NCBI GenBank assembly: GCA_034440635.1
Contig: JAOTON010000893.1
Coordinates: forward strand, 180,001 to 244,000
Source of the DNA: Lepas anatifera
Taxonomy: Eukaryota; Arthropoda; Thecostraca; Lepadidae
Reading direction: 5' to 3'
Length of the DNA: 64,000 bases
This document shows, piece after piece, positions 1 through 10,889 of this stretch. Within the stretch, counting starts at the first letter, position 1, and every line of letters begins with the position of its first letter. Below the pieces are notes generated by a model. It was given only the letters and a program-made list of their open reading frames with translations, was not told the origin of the DNA and ran no database searches. A program made the position numbers and the translations under genes.

Positions 1-1665
1 CATTGTATGTCAGCCGTTTATCAAACGTTACTCCGAGAAACTTTGCTTCGGTTGGAAAGTGATAGTTTTACCGCGCAGCGATACCATAGGTTCCGGACAG
101 GTCCTGCACCTGCGACAGAAATGAACACCAGCGGTTTTTTCGGTCGAAAAATATAATCCATTTTTACTACTCCAGCGTTCCAAATGGTTCACGGCCAGCT
201 GGAGTTGACGTGATAGTGAAGATGTTGTTGAAGATGTTGTCCATATTGCAATATCGTCCACGAATATGGAACTCTGTATGGATGATGGGAGGGATGTTGT
301 GACGTCATTCATGGCTAAAGCGAAGAGACAAATGCTTGAAACGCTCCTCTGTGGGATGCCCTCTTCCTGATAAAATGCATTGGAGTACATGCCACCGATC
401 CGGACGCGAAAAGTCCTATCAGTCAGGAAGTTCTTCATAAAAAGACCCATCTGGCCACGAATACCACACTGATACAATTTTAACAGGATACCATGTCGCC
501 ACGCTGTGTCATAGGCGGCAATGGCGTCAAAGAACACGGCTCCAAGGTGTCGCCCCTCTCTGAACGCACATCGCACTGATGTATACAGAGACACCAAGTG
601 ATCCACCGTGCTCCGGCCTTTGCGGAAACCGCACTGGCTGTTACTGGGAATACCTCGACTTTCCAGATACCACACGAATCGCACATTCACCATTTTTTTT
701 CGAAAAGTTTGCACATGCAAGAAGTCAGCGATATTGGCCTAAAGTGTAAAGGGTCTGAGCCAGACTTGCCCGTTTTCAGAATAGGAATCACTATGGCTTC
801 CCGCCACGCCGGAGGGAAATCGCCAGACTCCCACATCACATTAAATGTGGCAAGCAAAGCCCTCAGCGCATATTGCGACAAGGCTTTCAACATATCATTA
901 TGTATAAGATCTGGTCCCACAGCTACAAAACGAAGGGCACGGATCGCTGGCACCAGCTCGTGCATCGAAAACGGCTGGTTATAAGATGGCGTGTCAGTAG
1001 TGGTAAAATCTATAGGTCTCTGTTCGGCTAGGTTTTTATGTCTCATAAATGTATTATCGTCTCTCAAGGAGCTACAGCGCTGTGTAATCGCATTACCTAT
1101 ACAGTTAGCCACTTTAGCTGGGTTGAATATTGTTCTGCCAGAAACGTTTGGTGTTGGAAGATATGTGGGGACCGACGTGCCGTCAATGCGGCGAATTTGG
1201 GCAAATACCTGGGACAATGGTGTACATCTATTCAGTCTGCTTACATACTCCCTCCAAGACTTCCTTTTAGCTTGTTTTATGGTGCGTCTGCAGGCGGCTC
1301 TGGCCTGTCTATAGATATTTAAGTTGTATAGTGTGGAGTTTCGTTTAAACTGTCGGTAGGCACGTCGTCGTTTACGAATAGCGTTCTGGCAATCCTCGCT
1401 CCACCACGGAACCGGCGGCCGCTGCGGGTTTTTTGATGTTCGGGGGATACTGGCATGGGCTGCGTCTCGGAGTATGGTCGAAAACTCGTCCACTGTGAGT
1501 GGCTCTCCTGTCGACATATTCTCTACGTAATCATCTACGAGAGAATTAAACAGGGACATATCTGCGTTTTTAAACTTCCACCGTTGCGGTCTCGTGCCTA
1601 AAACAGGTGCACCGTCACAGGTCACAAAAACAGGGAAGTGGTCACTTCCCATTGGGCCTCTGTCA
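1..1665 (-). mobile_element. I-clade non-LTR retrotransposon, 5'-truncated, 3' end outside window
   Basis: Minus-strand reading gives the tail of an APE-type endonuclease (GSDHFPVF near 1655-1630), a basic linker, then reverse transcriptase. It is the same clade as the copies at 56052-57947 and 59505-62720: RT residues such as SQCGFRKGRST and the catalytic FVDD box correspond closely. The upstream end lies abruptly inside a Gypsy-like protease (about 1660-1675), so this copy is 5'-truncated and inserted into an LTR element. The RNase H and 3' tail would lie left of position 1. Clade assignment is by motif recognition only. Confidence 0.85.
28..1660 (-). pseudogene. I-clade endonuclease end plus reverse transcriptase, frameshifted
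   Basis: Two overlapping reading frames together encode one protein piece. The first (1660-687) carries the endonuclease C-terminus (GSDHFPV), the lysine/arginine-rich linker and RT block 1 (FRPISLTSCMCKLFEK). The second (about 700-28) continues with VNVRFVWYLE, QCGFRKGRST, the first catalytic block AVFFDAIAAYD, GIPQRSVSS, and FVDD in place of YADD. The frame changes at a run of nine T at about 691-699 on the plus strand, typical of homopolymer slippage or a sequencing indel. The element would copy its RNA by target-primed reverse transcription. This copy lacks the 5' half and is presumed dead. Confidence 0.8.
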
Positions 1666-3129
1666 ATAATGTCGCTGCGTACCAGTGTGCGATTAGCACC
1701 AGAGTCAATCACAAATGGTGTGGTTACCCCGTTGACGGTGCCACGGATATGAAGACTGTCACCCAGTCCAATTCCACGCAGAGTTGCCACTGGAGCTGAC
1801 TCCGAGAACGGATGGACCAGCCGCCGCTCCAAACGGCTGATCCCATTGTTTCCCGGACTCGAAGCATCTCTGCCAGCCTTATCGTCATGGGACACCCTCG
1901 GACAGTTGCGCCGAAAGTGGCCTGTTTGGCCACATTCCCAGCATGCGGGCGGGGCTCTGGATTCCCTGCCACTCCCTACTAATCCACGACCACGGCCTCT
2001 ACCAGACGCAGGTGAAGCAACTGCCTTTTCCAAGGCCTTAAGGGAACGCAAAATGTGCTGCAGCACCTCCGTCGCAGGTGCATCACTGGTATGCACCCTC
2101 CGTGTCCGCGGGCACGGACTGAGCGGCATGCCCCGCACGAATGAGCGCCGCAGGAGATGCTCCTACACCCCCATGGTGAACAGAGTTCCGGATAACCTCA
2201 ATTTCCAAGGCACTGGCCAGTGCCTCTCTCAGAGAAGCGGGGCGGCTCTGCCTAACTGCAATCTGTAAATTAACATCACCTAAGGCGTACCACAAAATGA
2301 TCACCTGCCAGAGAGTTCTGCAGTTCCTGACCTGCGGACCGATAGGCCAACGATACCAGTCGTTCGACGTCTTGAGCCAATGACGGCAAGGTTTCACCAA
2401 CAGCAAGGTTTCACGTGTTCGGCGCCGGAGCTGGGAACGAAATAGGGTTTCCTGTCCTGCAACGCCAAAGCGTGCACCCAAAGCTTCGGAGAGACTATGG
2501 TAGTCATTCCTTTCACCAGCAGGCAGATGGGCGAACAGTTCAAGAGCTGGGCCTTTTAAACAACCCACTAGTTCGCCCAGCCTATCCGGCCCCGACCACC
2601 CGTGGACAGTGGCGATTGTTTCGAACTGGGTAATGAACTAAGTCCAAGAGCCGGAGCCATCAAACTCCTGGGGCCTTGCAAAGTGTCGCCCCACATTTTC
2701 AGAACCTCTGGACTCACGACTTTGGGTTTCGACAGGAACTAAAGCATCTGCCTCAGTCAGTGGCTCTCCAGAGCCATGCCCTATGGCTCCGAAATTAGGG
2801 CCACGAAGTTTCTCCTCAATAGCTGAAGCACGCGCGGCATGCTCTCCTAGGGCCCTCCCGAACGTCGTCAGCGTCGAATTTAGGGCACTCAGTGCGTTCA
2901 TGACACCAATCGGTTCAGCACCACCAGTTTCCTGTCCCAGATCTCCCATTCCTGACTCCTTGATGCTGCCATAATGCCTAAGCAATGATTCATCAACACC
3001 AGCATCCTTTTTGGATGGATCTGCAACGACTGCATCAGAGAACCCGGAGGGCTGGACCTCCGTGGAGGGTTCACCATCAATCCCGTAATCTTTCCCCCGA
3101 GTTTTCAACTGACATTTTTCACCAGGCAT
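1660..3129 (-). pseudogene. Gypsy-like Gag and protease start, broken
   Basis: The ATG at 3129-3127 follows the primer-binding site by about 70 bases, the usual Gag position. The N-terminal part (3129-2641) ends in PQEFDGSGSWT and then a TAG. The same frame continues with a capsid-type retrotransposon Gag domain (GPALELFAHLPAGERNDY, then ALGARFG). After a frame change near 2090-2140 comes a zinc knuckle C-x2-C-x4-H-x4-C (CWECGQTGHFRRNCP, about 1943-1899), then a retropepsin start FVIDSGANRTLV (about 1715-1680) with the DSG catalytic triad. Gag would form the particle and the protease would mature it. The stop, the frameshift and the inserted I-clade element make this copy non-functional. Confidence 0.75.
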
Positions 3130-3201
3130 GGCTTAGGTCAATTTCCAAGAAAAGAAACAGTGGATCAAATTTTTTTAGAAAAAAAATTGCGGCTAGGAAA
3201 G

Positions 3202-3215
3202 CACTTCTGACACCA
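3202..3215 (-). other. Primer-binding site, tRNA-Leu type
   Basis: The minus strand reads TGGTGTCAGAAGTG, complementary to 14 nt at the 3' end of a leucine tRNA ending CACTTCTGACACCA. It starts two bases inside the proposed LTR end and 73 bases upstream of the Gag ATG. The tRNA-Leu match is from memory of leucine tRNA 3' ends. Confidence 0.7.
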
Positions 3216-3218
3216 AAT

Positions 3219-3640
3219 GTTACGAACGCCCTGGTAGGGGAAACCCCGTTGAGCAGGATAAATCAAGTATATTTCCGTTGGCAAAACTGAATACAACTCA
3301 GGACAGTAACAGGTCCCCCCACAGTTCCTCCAATAGACAACTCCACGTGTGCCACACCCGTGCCGGAATCACAGGCAGGCCGAGAGCTGCCAGCACGGGT
3401 CCAAATCCCGTGCCGGAATCGCTGGCTGACTGCGAGCCGTCAGTGCGGGTCCGAATCCCGTGCCGACCGCCCAGCGACTGCCCACACCCCGGCCATGCAA
3501 CCATAGAGGTCAGGTCCACGACCGCCCGGCGGAACGGCACACGGGGGTTCCGACAAGCGCCGCTGCGCGCCACGCAAGGCTGCACCAGGGGGTTCTGCAA
3601 CAGTAGTTTGTAGCCCCCGGTGAGCCCATTATATGATATA
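3219..3640 (-). repeat. 5' LTR of the Gypsy-like element (outer boundary approximate)
   Basis: The inner boundary is the minus-strand CGTAACA end at 3219, two bases before the primer site. The LTR has GC-rich short repeats (GCACGGGTCC- and GTGCCGGAATC-type blocks at 3360-3470). The outer end is not clear; I place it before the TTAA element at 3658. The partner LTR is not in the window. Confidence 0.5.
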
Positions 3641-3657
3641 GGCTTCACATTGATAAA

Positions 3658-3889
3658 TTAACCCTTCTCTGAGTTATGCAACTCCAAAAAATTGAAGTGA
3701 GGTCACTTGACCTGGCCTGGTGACCTGACCCGAGATGACCCGAACTTAAAATTTTTAGGGGAAGTTTCAGAATAGATTAATGATAAGCTGTGCCAAGTAC
3801 AGTGGTGCTTGGCGCCGCCGTTTCTCCGTGACGACGAAAAACCTGTAGAGGTTAGTCAGCACCTTCCGCCCCACTGGAAGGAGGGTTAA
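3658..3889. mobile_element. Small TTAA-flanked, AGGTCA-rich element
   Basis: It begins TTAACCCTTCTC and ends GGAAGGAGGGTTAA, so both ends read TTAACCC inward. The interior (GGTGACCTGACC, then a GCGCCGCCG block) matches interiors of the longer TTAA-bounded elements at 29912-30488 and 52335-52694 and the block at 42860-42990. It is non-coding. Confidence 0.6.
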
Positions 3890-5454
3890 AAAGTAAAAAT
3901 CCGTTGCTTAAACTCGAGAAAATGACGAATTTTGTTGCAGGGTTGTCCTTATATTTGTGTCTGCCGTCCAAAACCACGTGAAAGAAGTTTCGACTACGAA
4001 AAAAGTGTTATAACGCGCACGCTAGTGTGTGCGCGTTTAAGTGTGCTCTTCTAATTGCTTTCACTTCTCCTTTACAGATCATTAATGTGACGTTAAGTGT
4101 GTGTAGTTGTAGTGTCACTATTGGCTGACGTTATTGGTCTCACATTGCATGAGATTGGAGACAGATTAATCCGTCAGCAGGCCAAAAGACCATCTCCCTC
4201 TATACCCGGACGAGTAGGTATCTGATCTGGTCACTGATCTACCTCTCCCCCACTTATTGTTTTCTCTCTGATTTCTTATTCTAGTCAAACGAAGCTAAAT
4301 TAATTTTTGGTATTTGTTTATACTTCCTATGTGAGATCGGAATGCATGTTGAATGTTTTGAGGTGTGTGGGTTGGAGCCCGTGATTAACGGCACGTTGTG
4401 TCTAATGAACGTTGTTTGTGTTTGTTGACAGTTTTTACGTTCATGGCATATCTTCACTGCACTTTGGGAAGATTCCGTCTTCCACCGCACGACAAAGCAG
4501 CGGTAATTTCTGTGAAATTTACAGTTAAGCGACCCTCTAGACATTTCCCGCTAATGAGATGGACCACATTGAAGGTGCAGCCCCCTCCCCCGGACGAAAA
4601 CGTTCCCCCCGCCACTGACGGCAGGTCACCTGACCTAAGGTCACAGCGTGAAAAATTTAGAGAAAGACCCAAACTGAGAAATGCAGATCAAAAATAGAAA
4701 CTATAGGGCATTGCATTTCTATATACACATAAAAAGTATATTTTGCTGTACTTTGACCCTGTATACCAACAAAAGTACAAAGGATGTTTTTCGAGACTCC
4801 ACAAAACGTCACGCGCCATAACTCCGTAGCTGTTCCACCGATTGAGCTTAAACTTTCAAATCTTATTTATACGCACCAAATTATTCCGGGTATCAATTCT
4901 GGTGCAAATCTGAGAGATAATGGTGTCGTGCTTTGGTCGGTCTGTCGTGGCCCCATTAGGAACAAAAGTGGCATTTATCAATTCCTGTCAGTTTTCCTGA
5001 TTTATTGCAACATGTTTAACGCTTCAAACTAGTCAGTAAAGCAAGTTATACGCATTCCTAATCGACAGCACGGAAGCCATGTTTAGCACGTGGGTTCTAA
5101 ACAGATTCATGCAGTACACGCATCGGTACTTGAGCATGACGTAAATCTCCTGACGCAGGACGAGTCTGACGTCACATCCGGGGAGAATGGGTGAATTTCT
5201 ACTTTTTTCTACGAACGATAAGTTCTGGAATAAATGAAATATTGTTCGGTGGTTTCCCGGCATGCTCTTTCACATGGACATTTTCCGAATTCAGAGGGCC
5301 CAAATCGAAACGATGCAACCGTCGTGGCGAAATGTACCAAGGTGCCGAACAATGCCTTCGCTTATCAAACGGGCGTGTTCTACGTAAATTTTTAATTCCA
5401 CTTGGTCAGACCTCGTTGAAGATCCGTCGTTTTGGATTGATAAAACGTGAAATA
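3890..5454. other. No gene recognised
   Basis: Unique-looking AT-rich sequence with no credible coding region; the longest open frame (about 99 codons at 4398) resembles nothing I know. A short AGGTCA-type patch lies at 4624-4645, perhaps an old remnant of the TTAA family. Confidence 0.5.
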
Positions 5455-5575
5455 AAACCAACCAAAGTATCTTATTAACATGTAGTACAACCAAACAATT
5501 TATTCTATTCACGTGTGGAACAACCAACCAATTTATCTTATTAACGTTTAGTACAACCATCCAATTTATCCTATC
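5455..5575. repeat. Short tandem repeat, about three imperfect 40-48 bp units
   Basis: The unit is roughly AACCAACCAATTTATCTTAT plus AACGTTTAGTAC, seen three times with substitutions. Non-coding. Confidence 0.6.
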
Positions 5576-6813
5576 CCAAAATCTCTGATCCAGAGCGGTG
5601 TGCAAAGCTGTTCAACCAAAAAGCTCATTATATTTCAGAAGTGTTTATCGCCAATCAAGGCTGTGACCACAGTGGACTGGGCAGCCGAGCTGAGATATTC
5701 GTCAAAATCACAACCAGAACAAGCTTCTCGAGAACGCTGAGAGGACACCACTTCCACAGACAGCCACGATTGAAAGTTAGTAGACAGCATATCGTGTTCA
5801 TTCATTCATCAAAACGTGTAAATCAGGGCACGTGGAAACCCCATAACAAAAACGTATACCGGCCTATTAGACATGCTTTAGATGAACTTATCTTATAAAC
5901 TTATCCCTATCTAAAGATGAACTTTGACTTCATACAGTATACATACATGCTGCATTACCAGGGACGAGGCCACATAATTTCTACTGCGGGGACCGACCGG
6001 AGACTGGCGATGACTGCGGGGGGGGAACAAAATTAGTATATTGGCTGTCTTTGGAAACAAAGGCTTCCAATATACCTCACAAAGTATTTTTGAACATCTA
6101 CGTAGGTTCACGTAGATCAGAAGAGTAAAATGCAAAAGAACTTCAGTGGAGTCTCATTTTGGGGGAGGGACGTCTTCCATTATTTTTCGAGTTGGGGGGC
6201 CCGTCCACCGTCAACCCCCCACTTCCAAAAAGCATGTGCATTACAAATTACAATAAAGTTTACTTTCGTCATCAGCATGGTACTGCTCCCTTGGACTTAC
6301 GGTTATCACTGCGCTCAATAAAACACGGTAGTAAAGCAACGCAAAAATTAAAAACTCTAAAAACAGGCTTTATCTGAGAGAACCCCGCTGCACGAAACAG
6401 GCCTGCTTTCCTCCCCACAGACAACCAATGTAGGCTCAAGACATTACCTAAGCAGCGTCACAAGTTGCCTTGAGGGATGCGCATAACGTCACCATGAACA
6501 TAGGACACGCGTGGTGCTGCCTGAGCTTCGCTCACCAAACATCTTCCGTGAATTCTGCGTTAGAAAACGACACAGAGATTCACTACCCTAGCATCAGAGA
6601 CGCGGGCGGACAAAGCCCCCATCACCTGAAACACACCTGAGTTTAAAATGGCAACACGCCTAAAACAGTTCCATAGTGCTTCGCCTACGACGTGCATATG
6701 TACAGGTGGCGATCGTGCGTCCCATTTCGGGCCCACAACGCTGCTAGGCGTGTACATGTTGAGAAGAGGCGTTGGGTGCTGGCTTTGTTGGGATGTGCAG
6801 CGCCGCCTGCGGC
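5576..6813. other. No gene recognised; region downstream of the zinc-finger gene
   Basis: This contains the 3' flank of the minus-strand zinc-finger gene. Two G-runs (about 6020 and 6170-6200) sit among AT-rich sequence. I saw no clear minus-strand AATAAA close to the stop codon, so the 3' UTR end is not placed. Confidence 0.4.
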
Positions 6814-7887
6814 TCACGCGTGCATCTGGCAGTGGTCCTGTAGTCTGGTCTGACTGCTGAACGCCTTATGACACACGTCGCAGGTGGGCAGGTCGCCATT
6901 GTGTTTGCGCACGTGTAATCGGTAGGTCTGGTACAGACGGAACGCCTGGCCGCACACGGCGCAGCGGTAGGGCTTCTCGCCGGTGTGCTTGCGCCGGTGG
7001 GCCTTCAGGTGGGAGAGGTAGCGCATCTGCTTGCCGCACAGGTCGCACTGGTAGGGCCGCTCGCCGGTGTGCACCAGCATGTGGCGCCGCAGGCTGCTGG
7101 ACTCGGCGAACCCCTTACCGCACACCTCGCAGCCGTGCCGCCGCTCGCCGCTGTGGGTTCGACTGTGCACCGTGAGGTGAGAGGCGTTCTTGAACGCCTT
7201 GTCGCAAAGCGGACACTTGTGCGGCCGCTCGCCCGTGTGTATGCGCATGTGTGCCTTGACGCTGAGTGCACGGGTGAAATGTTTTCCGCAGATGTCGCAC
7301 TGTGCGCTGGCCGGGCCGCCGCCAGTGCGCGCTCGCGGCCGCGCCGCCGCCATGTGCGGCGCGCCTGGCTCTGCCTCCTCCGGCTCCAGCGTAGCGGAGG
7401 CGGCAGACTCCGAGCTGGAGACGGCCGCAGATTGCGCCACCGATGCCGGTGGTAGCAGCGGGCCGGCCTCGGCCGCCAGCGCCACGGGACTAGTTGCAGA
7501 CTGGTTTTGGCCGTGCGTCGCCGCCGGCTGCGCGGTGGTCTGGAAGTGGAGGGCCATGTGCCGTCGGAGCCCGGTGGTGCGGGTGAAACACTTGGCGCAG
7601 ACCGGGCAGGCGAAAGGCTTGAGGCCAGTGTGGGAGCGGCGGTGGGTGGTGAGGTAGGCGGCGGTGCTGAAGGCACGGCCGCACTGTTCGCAGGCGTGAG
7701 GGCGCGCCGACGAGTGCACCACCTGGTGGCGGCGCAGACTGGCAGCGCAGGAGAGCACGCGGCCGCACTGCTGGCAGCGGCACTCTTCGGCGGCAGCGCC
7801 GGAGGCAGTAGCCTGCCCCAGCAGCAGCGAACTGTCTGGAACAGGCGGCTGGTCAGCTGACGCTGCCCCGGCACAGAGCGCCCTCAC
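6814..7887 (-). CDS. C2H2 zinc-finger protein, main (last) coding exon, nine fingers
   Basis: The frame encodes nine classical C2H2 fingers: three near the N-terminus (residues about 36-112, e.g. CEQCGRAFSTAAYLTTHRRSH), an Ala/Ser/Pro-rich acidic spacer (about 113-195), then six more (CDICGKHFTRALSVKAHMRI onward) joined by TGERP-type linkers, ending HCQMHA and a stop. It is probably a nuclear DNA-binding transcription regulator. Finger 7 has Met in place of the usual aromatic Phe (CGKQMRYLSH). The frame opens on GTG, not ATG; the only in-frame upstream sequence runs to a TGA without an ATG, so the exon must be spliced. The acceptor I prefer is the CAG at 7863-7865, making the exon 6814-7862. 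The exon is GC- and CpG-rich, unlike its surroundings. The orthologue is not identified. Confidence 0.9.
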   Translation of the reverse strand: MRALCAGAASADQPPVPDSSLLLGQATASGAAAEECRCQQCGRVLSCAASLRRHQVVHSSARPHACEQCGRAFSTAAYLTTHRRSHTGLKPFACPVCAKCFTRTTGLRRHMALHFQTTAQPAATHGQNQSATSPVALAAEAGPLLPPASVAQSAAVSSSESAASATLEPEEAEPGAPHMAAARPRARTGGGPASAQCDICGKHFTRALSVKAHMRIHTGERPHKCPLCDKAFKNASHLTVHSRTHSGERRHGCEVCGKGFAESSSLRRHMLVHTGERPYQCDLCGKQMRYLSHLKAHRRKHTGEKPYRCAVCGQAFRLYQTYRLHVRKHNGDLPTCDVCHKAFSSQTRLQDHCQMHA

Positions 7888-8227
7888 ATATACTGATCCT
7901 CCGCACCATCAAACAGCCTGAACATAAGCTTAATGATTACTAGAAATTTCACAGATGCAAAAAATAAATGAAACTCGGGAGAATATTTGAAAATAGCTGA
8001 GAAACAGGGATCATCATAAACATTCTAGGAGGTGTTTGAAACCAATAAATAGCTGAGAAAGACAAAACCTAAATAGTCACAATACGTATTATAAATACAA
8101 AATAATGGTGAAGGTACATGAAAAATACATGAACAAAGCTTAGGAGAAATGTAAATCCCCCCACACTCATAAATTTCCTAAAAGGTCAGCTAATGGACAG
8201 TAAAAGGTGATCACAAAAGCCACAACG

Positions 8228-8411
8228 GCTTTCCCTTAATAATTTCTGACAAGGAAGGCGAGGGAGTATGCCAGCCAGTTGGATTAACGATTTTCCCTTA
8301 ACAACTTCTTACATGGTAGGAGAAGGAGTATTTTAACCAGTTGGATGAAGTGTTCGCCCTCAATGACTTCTGACACATGGTAGGCGACGGAGTATGTTAA
8401 TCAGTTGGTAA
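8228..8411. repeat. Three tandem copies of a 60-70 bp unit
   Basis: Each unit has TTCCCTTAAYAAYTTCT, then a GGAGTAT box and CAGTTGG. The three units diverge by substitutions and small indels. Confidence 0.65.
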
Positions 8412-8880
8412 GGAAACCCAGACCCCGTTCAAGTTGTTTGGCAGCATTATGTCATCAGGGCTGGACGGGCACGGCGGTTACTATGCAGGGCTTTGGAGAA
8501 ATTCCACTTTTTCGAAGCTCTCAAAAATACATTAACTGCTCTAGCTCTAGAATCTAAGAACCGGATCAACAAAATTGATATGGTCGAATAGAAAGCTGAA
8601 ATATTTTTATATTTGAAACTATCATACGTTTTGCAAAAATTCCAATGTAAAAATTATTTTTACAAATTTCAAGAGCGTGTCAAAATAAAAGCAGCCTCAG
8701 CACAAGCAACGTTTGCAGTCAGACTGGAACAGACTGATCTCGATTTTGATTGGCCGCTGATTACTGACGATATTGCCATGGCAACTCCCGAAGACAATAA
8801 ACACTTGCACCAGACTTGAATCGCTTGATCTCACGGGCAAATGTAAACGTATTTCTCTAGGCTGCAAATTACGTCCAAAC

Positions 8881-8955
8881 TTGGTATATTCCAGCTTGGT
8901 AGAACTTGGTAGAACTTGGTAAAACTTGGTAGAACTTGGTACCCAAAACTTGGTA
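8881..8955. repeat. ACTTGGTAGA minisatellite, about six 10-bp units
   Basis: ACTTGGTAGA and close variants repeat in tandem, ending in CCCAAAACTTGGTAG. It merges into a dispersed repeat related to 19443-19570. Confidence 0.75.
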
Positions 8956-9055
8956 GATTCTCCTAGAGCTTAGAAGGAAAGCTTGGTGACGTTATCAGGG
9001 AAGGACTGGATTTAGAAGGAAATTTGGTTGTACCCGTAATCAAAGTACCCTGAGG
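8937..9055 (+). repeat. Dispersed repeat, inverted partner at 19443-19570
   Basis: The blocks AACTTGGTAGATTCTC, TTAGAAGG and TTTGGTTGTACC, ending AGTACCCTG, recur in the same order on the minus strand at 19443-19570. Confidence 0.55.
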
Positions 9056-9364
9056 AAACCATTATATCCCTCATATAAACTAACGCACATTTTCCTGCAG
9101 CTTGTTTCGCCAAAGAGATATGTCTAGCATATCTTCCCCGTATCAAAAGTGTGCTCACAGCATAAACTGTTGTCAGGAAATCTGCCCTCAGACGTTTGAA
9201 ACAGACGGGTATCTCACCAACCTACAACTCGAAAGACAGAGGAAAAACAAGACGATAGCAAGCTAATCAAAGCATGTGCCTACTAGACCTCAAACGTGAC
9301 GAAATCCCAACTCAAGGTATCACCAACAAGACCTCACAGCCACCCCACGCCAGCCGCAGCCTAC

Positions 9365-9509
9365 CTGGCTCTGCCATCAGCAGCACCATGGAGTGGTGGT
9401 GCGCGGCGGCGCCCGCCTCCAGGGCGCGCAGCAGGCCGTCAGGCTCGCCGGAGCGTGCCCGCCACTGCTGCTTCAGAGTGGACGCGGTGTCCCCCGGCGG
9501 TGTCGACAT
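9365..9509 (-). CDS. Proposed first coding exon of the zinc-finger protein
   Basis: A GC-rich island holds ATG at 9509-9507 in a good context, with an in-frame TAG four codons upstream. It encodes 48 residues (MSTPPGDTASTLKQQW ... MVLLMAEP) and ends at a consensus donor CCAG|GTAG (GT at 9364-9363). The split codon (G plus CG) matches the phase of the acceptor at 7863, giving MAEP-A-SADQPPVP across the joint. The 1502-bp intron is AT-rich. The model rests on frame and splice logic only; the acceptor lacks a strong pyrimidine tract. Confidence 0.5.
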
Positions 9510-10269
9510 CGGCCCCGTCTACCTCACCGTCACCAGCCACCAGCGGCCGCTCCCCAGCCAGTGCCGACCCCGATACCTGCCGCGCCTCAAACATTACTCT
9601 GGCACTGTCAATTATACACACGTATAACATGTTTTAGTGACTGGTTTGAAAAATGAAATATGCTTTAACATATCAAGAAGGCAGAAGAAATTGATGATAA
9701 TCATTTTACTTCCTATTGACCAAACCTCTTGCATCGAATCTCTTTTAGCTAAAATGCACCATTTGTGAAGTTATATCAAAGGCGCAGATTACCAGAACGT
9801 CACGAAAATACAACTCAAGGTATCACCAACACAACCAAGACAAGCAATCAACTACCACAACAAGGCAAGAGATGTCTTCATGTGGTACGGTACGCTGAGT
9901 ATGTGAATTTCAATCCTGAAGCCAGTGCACTTGGGAGAAGTGAACAAAGGGGTCATCATTTACTGTCGGACTGGTATTCCTGTGTGGGAAATTAAGCCGT
10001 TCAGCATATAAATAGAGCAACTTCGGCTCAGGATAGGAACTTCAAATCAAGAGCATGTACTACTGCGAGGCTTACACATGAGTCCATCTGCACCATTGGT
10101 AGAATCTACTAAAGAAATCATTGCTGCTATTCAAGAAGCAGTAAAGTTGAATCCATCTAATTTGCTAGTTCGTGGAGACTATTATTATAAATATTGATTG
10201 GGACAAGGATATGTGTCTGAAGAGGGTGGCAAGTACTTCCAAAAAATGTTTGTACCTATGCGACATCAG
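9510..10269. other. No gene recognised; upstream of the zinc-finger gene
   Basis: The first 100 bases continue the CpG-rich island (to about 9600) and may hold the promoter or 5' UTR of the minus-strand zinc-finger gene. The rest is AT-rich with no recognisable feature. Confidence 0.4.
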
Positions 10270-10889
10270 CAGGGTTAAAATCCTAGCGTGCTAGACCTTA
10301 TTTTTACTAGCAAGGAATTATTATTATTATTAGCAAGATATGGCGTCAAATCTGGAATATCGGTCAGATATTGGGTCTTCGGTTCAAACCATGTTTCAAA
10401 CCAACCAAGTTTCTTCGGTCAAACCATGAGCCATGACTGGAACAGTGCAAAATTTGACCACACCCGACAGCATATAACAGATGCAAGCCGGTCCCTAAGA
10501 TCAGAGATGGGACATTTTTGAACATACATTATGCAGTCAATAGCTGCAGGAGTACCATTGTGGATTGCGGAAACCTTCACATAAAAAACAGATCCATCAG
10601 AACAAAGCAGCTTGGCTCTCAGGAAGAAAAAGAAGAGGTCGTGGGAGAAGTATTTGATCACTCATTTGGAAATGGAATTCACAAGGAATTCTATCGTCAG
10701 AAACAAACTACGGAAAAATCATGCAGACCAAAATACAACTTAGAAAAGTATGTAGCAGAGTCTTGCAAACAAGATGTGAAAAGTTTCTGGAACTTCATAA
10801 ATTTAAAATTAGAATCTAGATCTGGTATTGAAGTCCTGCAATGGGAAGGGAGCATGGTTGCAAGAACCGACAAGGACAAAGTAGAAACT
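10270..10889 (+). pseudogene. CR1/Jockey-type retrotransposon remnant: endonuclease end and linker
   Basis: A plus-strand frame has VLDLIFTSKEL, the motif near the end of APE endonucleases of CR1/Jockey elements. Another frame carries the linker that precedes RT (DVKSFWNFINLKLESRSGIE, then ARTDKDKVETL). Frameshifts separate them. It stops at 10890, where a TTAA-family end begins. The RT piece at 11890-12990 may be the other half of the same insertion. Confidence 0.7.

Larger units (their letters stand above)
1660..3640 (-). mobile_element. Gypsy-like LTR retrotransposon, 5' part (LTR, PBS, Gag, protease start)
   Basis: On the minus strand the order is LTR (about 3640-3219), primer-binding site (3215-3202), Gag from the ATG at 3129, CCHC knuckle and an aspartic protease start. 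It is then cut at about 1665 by the I-clade element. The remaining pol and the 3' LTR would lie left of the window, beyond the inserted element. A stop codon and at least one frameshift in Gag show the copy is degenerate. Confidence 0.75.
7863..9364 (-). other. Proposed intron of the zinc-finger gene
   Basis: AT-rich non-coding sequence between the two CpG-rich exons. It holds two tandem repeats (8228-8411 and 8881-8955) and a dispersed repeat (8937-9055). Confidence 0.5.

Noticed and set aside
7005..7874. Long Pro/Ser/Arg-rich frame overlapping the zinc-finger exon
   Set aside because: GC-rich shadow of the finger exon in another frame, with no domain.
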